DNA from: Chrysoperla carnea
Taxonomy: Eukaryota > Arthropoda > Insecta > Neuroptera > Chrysopidae
Length of the DNA: 64,000 nt
Direction: 5' to 3'
NCBI RefSeq assembly: GCF_905475395.1
Contig: NC_058337.1
Location: forward strand, 135,367,960 to 135,431,959
Within the stretch, counting starts at the first letter, position 1, and each line of letters begins with the position of its first letter. The translations under genes and the position numbers were made by a program. The notes under the pieces are model-generated. The model made no database searches. It was not told the DNA's origin and saw only the letters and a program-made list of their open reading frames with translations. Positions 46,912 through 56,918 of the stretch are shown here, in pieces.

Positions 46912-49900
46912 TTAAAGATTTATATCTATTAACGCATCATCCTCTCGAATACCCTCCGATAATGATCGACGATCATGTTCGATAACTTCCAGTAAAGTAT
47001 TTTCGAAAACTTCTTCAAACCTGCAAATAGAAAATTAAAAATTTTTTATTATTGTAATGTTCAGATATCGAATTCAAACTAACATTGAGGGTGCCTTATT
47101 TTAATCTCCTCAGCTAAATTTTCCTTCAACAAAGAGTTTTAGTAGAAAATAAATCGAGTAATAAATGTTCTGCTTAAAATTCAGCTGCTCGTTTAAAATT
47201 CAACTCATATCCTTAAATAATTTTTACATTCCTTTTCTACCGAATTGATTAGATTTTCGAAAAAAGTGTTTTTAAAGAAGGTGTTTGTATAAGGATGAAT
47301 TCTTGTTGACTTCGAGTTGAGACATAGTTATTGAAATAAATACTTTTTTTTTTTTTTTTGTCTGATGTGATGTATCTGTCAGTGTGAGTCGGTTTTCTAT
47401 AAATATCAAAATCGAATTTGTTTTTATGACGAGAAATTAATAGGTCTAAAAATGGTAAAGTACCATTCGACTCAAATTCGGTTGTGTAATTTATATTTTC
47501 GTGTTCACCGTTGATGTGTTCCATAAATTCCGATATATTTAATTTGGAACTGTCATAAACGGCGAAAACATCGTCTACGTATCGATACCAAATTTTTGGA
47601 AAATTATTATTATATTTGTCCTTCAATTTAATTTCTAAATGGCTCATGAATAAATTAGCTAGAAAAATATTTAATAATTTAATTTAAAAAATAGTATTTA
47701 TTTCAATAACTAAGATGTTTGTAATTTTTTAACGAATAACGTTTTAATTTAAAATTAAATCAAGATCGAGGTCTTTATATTCTGCAGATCTGTAAATATA
47801 AAATCCAAAAAATTTTTAATGATTGTTATATTCAGATATCGAATTAAAATTAAAATTAAGGGTTCCATTTTAATCATCCCATCACTAATTTCCCTTCAAC
47901 AAAGTATTTTGGGAAAAAATAAATCGAATAATAAATGTTTGAAGTCGGATATTTTACGAAGAACTCGGATTCGACCTTGACTTTCGGAATCGTTTAAAAT
48001 TTAACTCAAGTTCTTACATGATTTTTACATTCCTTTTCTACCGAATTCATTAGGTTTACGAAAAAAGTGTTCCAGAAGAAGATGTTTATAATTTTATAAA
48101 GAACAACTTTTATTTTGGTAATTTTTTCCGAAAATGGTTTGTTGGAGAAAATTTTAGGTGGGGAAATTAAGATGGAACATCGAGTATCATTCAGAAGTGG
48201 ATGAAGGTTCAAATGGGATATGAACGAATTTATCGCTTGGAAAAAGAAAATGCAATTTCAATTTAGGATTGGTTATCCTTCAAAAGTAACCCTTAACTAA
48301 TAAGTAATCGTTTGGTGTTTTGTTCCTTTATCCGCGTGTGATGTTATTAATACATACCGTTCATGAATATCAAAATCACTATAATAAATCGCTTGTCGAA
48401 GTAATTCCGGTTTCGTAGTACGATGTTTATTACCAGATAACACAAAATGTAAAATTCCTAATATTAATAATTGAATTCCAACCAAATAAGATAACCATAA
48501 TTTGTATGGATAGATTAATGGTAACAGAGCTAATGGCACATATATTATGGTTTTTTTCCACGATGATACCCAAAGGACTTTATACCAACATCGTATGCCC
48601 AAACCATTCTCATCAACATCTCTGAAAAATAAAGTTTTAGATATTAAGTCTGAAAGCATGCGTTGGCAAAAACAAACAATTTGCTTATTCGAGATTCGAA
48701 GTTAATTGAATTCTTAGTTGGGTTAGTCTTCGTGGGACGAAACCAGCTGGAACGATGCCAATTGCGATATCTGACGAAAGCATAACCTACCCCCACCCTC
48801 GAAGGACTCTTACTCTTTGAACTATTTAGAAATGACGTCCACCGATTTTAACTTCAAAGGTCGCCAAAGCATTGTTAATCTAAGTATGTTAATTTTCTCA
48901 TAGCAAGAGCCGGGCAGTTACAGAGATAGGATGAGTTATCCTGCAGTAGTCATGATGCACTGCTGAGCCTAAAGGGTCAGAATCTCTGCCTTCCAGCCAG
49001 TGTCCTTTAATAGCAGCTATTAAGTCGCGTATAAAGACCTATGGAAGCGAGCCCTGGTGGAAAAAATATTTGAAGAAAGAATAAGACATTCTGAAAAAGT
49101 CTTAGAAACTTTGAATTTCTCTACGTTCTCGGACTAGTCTAATTCAGAGTTATTCAGAGTTCTTAATACTTTTTTAAAGTTTCTAAGACTTTTTCAGAGT
49201 TTCCTAAGACTTATTAAGACTTATTATTTTTTCAAATATTTTTTCCACCAGGGAGTTAATAATTTCAGAACGCTACCGATCGTCCTCTGGCCGCATCTGT
49301 CTTGTAACGCCGCAACAGGATTTCTTGTTAAGCTCAATTTGAGTATCAAAATTACAGAAAGAAAAATTTCGAGCAAATAAAAATTAAAATCTTAAAAATA
49401 AAATTGCTATCGCGAAATTTACTATCGATGTACTTTTTGGCTCTCAGATATATCCTTGGAAGAGGTAAAAAAATCCTTAGGTAGTGCAAAGCATTAATTA
49501 ATAGATTGAATAAATTTAGAAAAAAAAAATGTTTTTCAAGTTGAAGAAAAAATTAATTAAGGAAAAATCTAGAGGTGTTCTTTTTTTTATGTGCGCCTAT
49601 CCGATAAATAAATCTTGTTTATTATTATTTTTTTGTATAAATTCAAGATGATGGTAATTAAATAAAATTAATTGTAAATATTTCAAAAACAATGTAATTA
49701 AATTAAAAAATCAAGTTCATTTTAAGAGGTCAAATAATCACGTAAATATTTCTGTTTGATTGTAGTAAAATTGTAAATATAGTATTTACATAATATATTA
49801 ATATTTCAAATCAAATAATAATATTTTCATATGGGGCTGCAGAAAATGGAACAGGTTGTGAAGAATTTGGAAAGATATGTCTAAGATGACGAAATTTGTG

Positions 49901-52145
49901 GCGGCTTTTTTTGAAGGAGCCCAAAGGAGTGTTTCGGATCGTAGTTTAGTGTTAATTCATATTGCCTTGTGAGCCCACGATATCTTTTGCTGTCTCTTGG
50001 CGGGACTATTGACTCCTATTAACTCAAAAGTTATAGAGCGAGGAAAAAGACACGATTGCCAGATATTATGTTGCCGATTTTGGGATTTGCTCAAAATTCA
50101 CAAGAATTCAAAAAATTTTGGAGAAAAATTTTTTGCTTTATTTTGAGAAATTTGTGGTTCTTACAATTTTTCGCCAAAATTTTAAATAGTCTAAAATAGG
50201 CTCGACAACCATACTTAATTAATTGGCAAGATTTCGAGAATTTTCAGAATAGGTATATATTTTCACGCGACTTTGAGGCGATAGCTTTCGGTCATTCACC
50301 GAATATTATAAATAGTCGAACATAATATTTATTATTTGTTACATTATTATAAAATGATGTCTAATAAACCGAATCAACCTAAGCTCATACTCACTCTGTT
50401 AGTACCTACTACGATTAATTGCATAATCTTAAAGTTACCTATTAATTATGAATTTGTTTTAATATTGTGAATCATTTTAATTTGTATGCGTGTGAATTAG
50501 CAATAAAATAATTATGAATTGATAATTAATAAGAAACAAATATTATATAACTTTGTTTATTATTTTTGATGTTATTTTTTTGTATTTGTTTAATCCATTA
50601 AAAAAATTGTATTCTTAATTTTATTCTTAAAACCTTGATTATAAACACGATATATTATCCAAACACACTGATTCTGTGAACTCCAATCAAATGAAGAATA
50701 TACACAATTGTTACAAGGAATTCGTAGGAAATGTATTAGCTTATAGCATGGCATGTAGTAGCGCTAAAATTCGAAATACTATTGTTCAAGCAGAAGTCTC
50801 AAACTCTATCAAGAAGCTTCATTTTCGTGAATGTATCTTTTGCCCTGGCTTCGTAATCCAGTTTTAGTCTTCGTAGTAATCCATTTTCTGTTCTTTTATC
50901 GGGAATGGGCGTCCTCGTCAAAAACACTCAGGCAGGCGTAAGTGCGCGGAGTCCGTAGCAATTGCTAATTTTGCTAAGTGGATAATACGGTAAAATTTGT
51001 CCTTTTGATTTGTCAAGCTTTAGATGAGCCTTAAGCGACCATACTTTTCTAAGTCCTCTCGGTATATTCGTGACCAAATTTTATACATGGTACTAGCATC
51101 ATACAAGCTCGCTTCGCTGGGCTTAAACTAAGACCACCGAGTTATAGCCTTCACCTACCTTGCTGTCATTTATCTCCCTTCCATAACACTCGAAATAAGA
51201 ATAGGGATTGCTTTAAAAGTAATTTTTTTTTAATGTATAATTTTAAAAGTAATTTAAAAAAAATGTAAAATAGTCATAATGTATTGAGTAAATCAGAAAA
51301 CCCTGGTTGGTATCTCGTTCACTCTTTTTACATTAATCTTTAATTTATGGTTTACAATGATATTCATAGATTTATTAAAATATATCTGTATAAATTGTAG
51401 CTCATGTGTTATTTTGATGCATGAGCTATATTATTGTAAAGTCTCATTCAAATCCAATCAGTAGTTTTTGTGCAAAAGTGTAATAAACAAACAAGTATGA
51501 GGAAGTATTCTTTATTCAAAGCCCCCAAAAAATAATAATTTTGCAATCGCTTGGTAGAAAAGTTTTCGGAACTCATATGTCAGAACATCTTAGATTAAAT
51601 GTAATTAAAGCCCCTTCCTGTTTTTGTGGTGAATATTTCTAATAGTTTTCGGAATTAAAGCGCCATTACATACTAGATTATAATTGTGTTTATTATTAGT
51701 TTCAAATGCTATTTGTGTATATTTCGGAAAATCGCATGCATAGAAACTTACTTGTTGAATAAAAATAAACGTAAAAACAAAGTAATTGCCCATACAATTT
51801 CTAAAAAAAATATTCCCAATGCGGCAAATCTAAATCAAATTTATTTATATAGAAAATTTCCCAAAAAAAATAAAAATAAAAAATAACTCGCAAAAAATTG
51901 CACTCACATGAAAAAAATACCTAATAAATGTTTATGCACTGCATGTTCGACGCCAACACCTAATAGCACTTTAAAAACAAAATTCACTGTAAGTTTCAAA
52001 ATTTCCAAAAAAAAAAACACACTCAAAACCTACCGACGGACGTTGCTACACCCCAAAATCGTGTTATCGGTATTAAAATATTCCATAATCGTTCATATCG
52101 AATTGTGGGCGATTGATTATATCCAAATGCTGTTAAACGATACAT
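46912..52145 (-). CDS. TMEM72-like four-pass membrane protein, 213 aa
   Basis: Five minus-strand exons, 52145-52034, 51986-51908, 51829-51752, 48621-48358 and 47020-46912, join in phase with GT-AG borders: 642 nt from ATG to TAA. Four hydrophobic segments are visible: about residues 31-50 (WGVATSVVNFVFKVLLGVGV), 58-83 (IFAALGIFFLEIVWAITLF), 114-133 and 135-151 (YLVGIQLLILGILHFVLSG). The order of short loops, the LLGVGVEHAVH stretch, the Cys-Trp loop GLGIRCWYKVLW, the last segment followed by basic GNKHR, and a hydrophilic acidic tail (SEGIREDDALIDINL) all resemble vertebrate TMEM72, whose molecular function is not established. The assignment rests on remembered family pattern, so it is tentative. 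Intron 3 is 3.1 kb and carries a MITE, a Helitron and a LINE fragment; intron 4 carries a Penelope fragment. Confidence 0.72.
47249..47718 (-). mobile_element. Penelope-like element reverse transcriptase fragment
   Basis: On the minus strand a 132-codon frame reads IWYRYVDDVFAVYDSSKL, NGTLPFLDLLISRHKNKF and DIYRKPTHTDRYI. YVDD is the RT catalytic box, and the LPFLDLL plus YRKPTHTDRY blocks are diagnostic for Penelope-like RTs. ANLFMSHLE just upstream fits the block before YVDD. The 5' and 3' parts, including the GIY-YIG endonuclease, are absent. The fragment is bounded by an inverted pair, GTTATTGAAATAAATAC (47325-47341) and GTATTTATTTCAATAAC (47694-47710). It lies in intron 4 of the TMEM72-like gene. 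Confidence 0.82.
48720..49040 (-). mobile_element. LINE fragment related to 42106-42570
   Basis: CTCATAGCAAGAGCCGGGCA then GTTACAGAGA parallels CTCATGGCAAGAGCTGGCCA then GTGACAGAGA at 42299. It is heavily degraded with no frame left, and lies in intron 3 of the TMEM72-like gene. Confidence 0.5.
49052..49253. mobile_element. MITE with 23-bp inverted ends (202 bp)
   Basis: The ends are CCCTGGTGGAAAAAATATTT and AAATATTTTTTCCACCAGGG. Inner parts repeat CTAAGACTTTTTCAGAG in both orientations. No matching target duplication is evident beside the ends. It lies in intron 3 of the TMEM72-like gene. Confidence 0.75.
49254..51092. other. TMEM72-like intron 3, remaining sequence
   Basis: AT-rich intronic sequence without a recognised exon. 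A hAT MITE right-half fragment lies at about 50945-50990 (GGAGTCCGTAGCAATTGC, GCTAAGTGGATAATACGG). Confidence 0.5.
51093..51500 (-). mobile_element. 5'-truncated Helitron
   Basis: Read on the minus strand it ends CCCAGCGAAGCGAGC ... CTAG then T. It shares AACACATGAGCTACAATTTA and TTGTTTGTTTATTACAC with the Helitron at 6370-6804. The 5' TC terminus is lost. Confidence 0.65.
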
Positions 52146-52935
52146 TTTTGTGTTTAATAAAAATTTCTTTTACTTAAAATTTAGTGTCCCAATTTTTTTC
52201 AATCATAATTCTTTTTTTTTTAGTTTATTTTTACCAATTTTTTTTTGTGAATATTATTTTAATGTAAACATATATTAACGTGATATGAAAAAGAATTTCG
52301 TTGGCAATTTGCCGTTTAATAACGTTTGTTTATTACCAAATGCTAAATAAGAATTAATCAAAGTCCAAAGCTCCAAAGTCGAAAACACTTTTCATTCATT
52401 TTATTTTCAAATAGTCTTTAAATGTGTCAAAGATGTTTTTTTATTTTAATATTATTGTAACGATTCAGTGACAATTAAATATCTTTTTATTTTTACTATT
52501 TTGAATTAATTTACGATTGTTGAGTTAAAATATATCAGTCGACATTGAAACGAGTTATTTTTGTATTTTATTTTTTGTATAGCTGTTGGTCTGACATATA
52601 TGAAATGAAGGTTGCATATGTGACACATTTTAACGAGAAACATTGTTAACTAGTTCGATCTAAAATCTTTCAAAACTCAATCTGCCAAAAATATATTTCT
52701 TCTCGCTCCAAGAACATTTTGAACATTTTCTTTATTCTTTAGAAATCTTATTTCAAGAAAATAAGATAGATATTCTGTGTATTTTTTTAAATAAAATAAA
52801 ATGGATCGAATAAAGAGTACAAAATTCATTTTAAAATAAATATGCCGTTTATTTAACTAATAAAATAAAATACATTTAATTACTTTTTCTTTACAATATG
52901 ATTAAAAAACTTTACATTAATGTCAAAAAATAAAA
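52146..52935. other. Spacer between TMEM72-like gene and CSP1
   Basis: AT-rich sequence. It should contain the promoter of the TMEM72-like gene (right of its start at 52145) and the 3' UTR of CSP1, both read leftwards. A minus-strand AATAAA lies at 52848-52853. No further gene is visible. Confidence 0.5.
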
Positions 52936-53996
52936 TTATAGATTCTTTTCAAGTTCTTTTTCGAATTTATTTTTATATTCATCTTTTGGATCATATTTTG
53001 CTGTTAATGGTTTGAAACAATCAGCATTTTTATGTTCTCTCAAATGTTTCAATACTCTTGGTGTTTCTTTCCTTTGTTTTTCTGAACATTTGGAACAGCC
53101 AGTTTGTAACGCGTCAATTAGATTTTCTATAAAAAAAAAAAAACAATCGAGATTATAAAATTTATTTAGATATATTTCTAAAGTAATTTATTCTCAAAAG
53201 TCAGACTTGTCGAAAAAGTCCCACCGGAGTTGTATAAAATTTCGCCCTATTAGCTCAGTTGGTTAAGGCGTAACCAATTCCGTCCGCAGTATGCTTAGGG
53301 TAGCGGGTTCGATTCTCGCCGTCGCAACAAAGTTAATTTAATTAATAGTTGTGATGGGCTGGTGTAGTGCATGGTATATGCATGATGAAGGTGTACTCAG
53401 CCTCTGAAATTTAGGAGCTGATGAATGAAATTATCAGCGGAAAGGTGGTAAAACACATTTATGGTATCACAATGGGCTCTATAGCCTAAGTGTGTCCTTC
53501 GTGGACAGCCAATAAAACCTTACCTAACCTAACCTATATAAAATTTGGGCGTTTATATCCCCCCCCCCCCTGATTGATTGATTAATTTTAAATATCGAGG
53601 TTAAACAGTTCTTAATTTTTAAGAAATTAAGAGATTCAGACTGTTCTTCGTCCATATAAAATTCAAAAAATATCAAGACACCGAATCTCTGGAACACTGG
53701 ATACAATGCACCAATTTCCCTATGGAATAGTCTCACAATTGGGAAACTGGGAATAATAAAAAACAAAAATATATATCATACTTACTTTTTAATTCTTTAC
53801 CCTCTGGTGTACATCTTCCCAAATCCAAAAGACATTTGCAATAATTATCCAATAACCGTGAACTATTTAAAATTTCATCCAAATTGATATTATCATATTT
53901 GGTTGTATATTTAGAATTTGCTGGTTCTGGGGCACCATAAACACTATGGGCAATAGCCACAAATAAAAATACAGCCACTAATAATGTGAACTTCAT
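52936..53996 (-). CDS. Chemosensory protein (OS-D/CSP family) 1, 133 aa
   Basis: CSPs are small secreted alpha-helical carriers of hydrophobic ligands in sensillum lymph and other tissues. Exon 1 is 53996-53786 and exon 2 is 53126-52936, joined in phase 1. Residues 1-21 form a signal peptide ([20 protein letters not shown]). [20 protein letters not shown] is the family N-terminal motif. The four cysteines follow C-x6-C-x18-C-x2-C exactly (CLLDLGRC, then CSKC), which predicts two small disulphide loops; an extra Cys two residues before the first is unusual. The helical C-terminus ends [18 protein letters not shown]. The intron sits in the Lys codon after GKEL, the conserved CSP site, and contains a full-length SINE. 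A TATA box lies 83 bp upstream of the start. Confidence 0.95.
53243..53536 (+). mobile_element. Full-length tRNA-derived SINE with 10-bp TSD, in CSP1 intron
   Basis: A box TAGCTCAGTTGG lies at 53251 and B box GGGTTCGATTC at 53305. Perfect TATAAAATTT duplications flank it at 53233-53242 and 53537-53546. The 3' part (ATGGTATCACAATGGGCTC, CCTAAGTGTGTCC, ACCTAACCTAACC) resembles the 3' tails of the LINE fragments at 42106 (minus) and 54680 (plus), so the SINE probably borrows that LINE's machinery. The perfect duplication points to a fairly recent insertion. It is not a functional tRNA: no acceptor stem closes. Confidence 0.88.
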
Positions 53997-54078
53997 TGTT
54001 GTAAGTAGTTAAGCACTTTGTAACACTTTTGATAACGATAAACAATTTTTCTATGGATTAAAATATTTTGCAGAAATG

Positions 54079-54086
54079 CTTTTATA
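54079..54086 (-). promoter_or_regulatory. TATA box of CSP1
   Basis: On the minus strand the sequence is TATAAAAG, 83 bp before the CSP1 start codon. CSP2 and CSP3 have TATA motifs at nearly the same distance, which supports a shared promoter layout. Confidence 0.6.
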
Positions 54087-54417
54087 CATAATTTCTAGAT
54101 GTGTATGCATAAATTAAAAGTTAAGTTATTTGCTAATAACGCATAATTCATAGATGCATAATCTATGCTAATTAATAAGCATTAATACTTAAATAAATGG
54201 AATTACGTAAATTTAGAAGCTAGCCATTCGAATCGATCTTTGTTTTCTTATCGAAGGGCATCTATTTTATATTGATCTACAATAAAATTTATGCTTCTGT
54301 AATTAACATTTTTCTAATTCTATCTATGGAAGTTATTGAAACGACCGAATTCAAACTTCTAAAACTTGCAATAGGGCATATGATGGTTTTCCCGTTTTTT
54401 GGCTTCGCTTACAAGTA

Positions 54418-54633
54418 GACCGTGGGATAGAAAAGGTGCTTTGTTAAATTATTAATACATACTTGAAGCTTCGTGAGTAGTATCCTTTTAGCGAGTCTAC
54501 AAAACGCGAGTCTACGACTTTTTTCGAAAGTGTTGCGTTTTCAAATGAGTATGATAACAGCAAAAGGAAGTTACTCACGAAGCTTCAAGTATGTATTAAT
54601 TATTTTACAAAACGCGTTTTCTGTTCCACGGTC
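54418..54633. mobile_element. Mariner-like MITE (216 bp) with TA flanks
   Basis: The ends are GACCGTGGGATAGAAAAG and GTTTTCTGTTCCACGGTC, with TA on both sides (54416-54417 and 54634-54635). Arms of about 65 nt match as inverted repeats, including ACTTGAAGCTTCGTGAGTA with TACTCACGAAGCTTCAAGT. It is noncoding; TA flanks suggest a Tc1/mariner origin. Confidence 0.78.
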
Positions 54634-54679
54634 TAAATAAAATTGCTTATAGATTACATTTTAATTTTTCGTTTCTTTG

Positions 54680-54835
54680 ACGATCTTTCCGATCTGAAGA
54701 TCACACTTGCTGTTCTTAAACAGCTCCAAATTCATGGAGTGTCCGGGGATGGGTCAACCCACATTTCGATATCATAATGGACCCTATGGTTTCGTCTCTA
54801 TTTAACCTATAGCTTAACCTAACTCTCCATGATAT
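54680..54835 (+). mobile_element. LINE 3' end fragment
   Basis: It has the same 3' end as 42106-42570 but in forward orientation: GTGTCCGGGGATGGGTCAAC, ATATCATAATGGACCC and CTTAACCTAACT. A frame reads FDDLSDLKITLAVLKQLQ then VSGDGST, parallel to [16 protein letters not shown] and VSGDGST there. Confidence 0.65.
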
Positions 54836-54956
54836 CTACACAGAAAAAAAGGAATTTTTGGCTCAAGAAATATTTGAATGAAATTTTTTTATGATCTTAA
54901 ATTCTTGTTCTCCTTTTAAGATTCTTGGAGCCAAGAATACTATCTTTTCTGTGTAG
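54836..54956. mobile_element. Short MITE (121 bp)
   Basis: The ends are CTACACAGAAAAAAAGGAA and CTATCTTTTCTGTGTAG, with TTGGCTCAAGAA mirrored by TTCTTGGAGCCAA inside. It abuts the LINE 3' tail. The target duplication is unclear. Confidence 0.7.
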
Positions 54957-56064
54957 AGTCCCACATATTCTAAAGATGATTATTTATGTTTTTATTAATA
55001 TTTTTACTCGCCCAAATCGAAATAAATATATCGAAGCCTTTTTCACAAGTAAGTCTAAGCAAAACGTTGATTTAATATTTCGCTAATTATTCACACTTTT
55101 TTGTGAACATAATGAGTAAGACCAGGTTTGCTCCTTTAAAGCCTATTTGGACTTTTGCTAAATTATCGAAGTAATCATATTCATTATGAATAGACTCATA
55201 CCAAAGCAAAGCTTACAAATTGTAAAAATTTTGAAATTGAATTAAATTTGAGTTGAATTTTTTGAAATCATTGTTAAAATTTCATGTAATGGACCTATTA
55301 ATTGGCCTAAAGATGAATTTCTTTCTCGATATGTAAAGTACCTTGTCTACGCCGACAAACCATCGACGGTTTATTTTGATTTGGAATACAACATTCGGCG
55401 AGTTACTTGCGAAATACGACTCTTTTCATTCGACTGTCTGAGAAAAAAAAAACAATGATTTTAGAATGTTGACCGATACAAGTAGGCCCGTTTTTTGTGG
55501 TTTAAACTTCTTGATACTTGATGATAATTGATAATGTAAATAATTGGATTCTTCGATTTTCTAATAAATTCATTTTATTTTCGCTGAAGTACCTACTCTT
55601 TCAAGAGTAATTAGTTATTCATAAAAAAATATAATCTTGATTAATCATAAAATTACAAAAACTACTATGGAAGTTTATGTGATGTATTCGATTAGTTTTC
55701 GTGTGTGTATAGGTGAAAAATATATTACATTATAAATGTAAATTTTTTTCTTTTATTTTACAATTATGGAAATTAGTAAATAAACAATTTGCAAAGTATG
55801 AATTCAATCTCCCTTGAAATACAAAGATTCCATTATATTTTCCATTATACGATTGTTTTTTATTGGTAAAATATTTGATAATGAAATTGTTTTTCAATAA
55901 AATTTTTCCATCTGTTAATAACATTATTTAGTTTCATTCCACAGCGGCTATGCATAACCTTAGCGAATTTGTTTAAGTGTTGCAAAAGTGTAACAACATT
56001 TATAAAGTTACTTTTGAAAATATTACGCTTGAAAAAAAAGTGAGTAGATTTTATTATTATCCCA

Positions 56065-56310
56065 TATACATATGAAATATTATATCAAGGTATACTAAGT
56101 TTAGTCCCAATTTTGTAACGCTTAAAAATATTTATGCTACGAACGAAATTTTGGTATAGGTTTACATAAAACCCATTTTCGATAGTTCGCTTGAATGTTT
56201 GTCCGTCCGCCCGTCTGTCAACATGTTAACTCAAAAACGAAAAGAGATATCAAGCTGAAATTCTTATAGCGTGCTAAGGACATTCCTTATAAGCTTCTTT
56301 CTGTTCCTTA
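56065..56310 (-). repeat. REP-A fragment, diverged
   Basis: It runs in reverse from ATATACATATGAAATATTAT through TTTGTAACGCTTAAAAATAT and GTCCGTCCGCCCGTCTG to GATATCAAGCTGAAATTC. The rest of the family sequence is missing. It is the most diverged copy seen. Confidence 0.65.
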
Positions 56311-56918
56311 ATAAAGAGCCATTCATAAATCACGGCACACCAATTTTACGATTTTTACAATCGAAATTTTTTATACAAATAAATGATATTGATCAAATCG
56401 CTACAAACCCTTTAGTTTTCGAGTAAAAAATTCGTAAAATTTGAAAAAACGCAGATTTTACGATCTGTATCCCCTAAAGAGTGTATGCGAAAAATATCAC
56501 ATTTTTATTTGTATTGTAAAAATTTTTGGCGTAATTTTTCGAACCTTTCTGTTAATTTGACTTTATTTCGAGTCGAATGGTGAAAAGCCAACCTTTTTAC
56601 ATCTATAGAACAGAAAATCATTACGTGGTTTTTACACCACAAAATTTTATACATATTAAAAATCTGATTTTTTCATATTCTTTTTGAGGGATAAAAATCC
56701 TTTTTGAGGGATTTTTGAGGGAAAACTGGAGGGTTTAGTTATTTAATGTCTAGTCATTAGTTTAGTCATTTTTTGTTCTTAGACAATAAATTTTGAAAAG
56801 ATCTCTTAATAAAGTAAATTTTAGATTAAGTAGAAAGCTAGAATCTTTATTTCTAAAACAAACTTGGTATTTTACATCGATATATTATTCTAGTATATAA
56901 CATGGCAGCTATTTTTTC

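Larger units (their letters stand above)
54087..56918. other. Spacer between CSP1 and CSP2 with repeats
   Basis: It contains the elements at 54418-54633, 54680-54835, 54836-54956 and 56065-56310, listed separately. The remainder is AT-rich with no further CSP exon visible on either strand. Confidence 0.55.

Noticed and set aside
53243-53330. Possible tRNA gene
   Set aside because: A and B boxes are present but no acceptor stem or proper anticodon arm forms, and the unit is flanked by a target duplication, so it is a SINE head.
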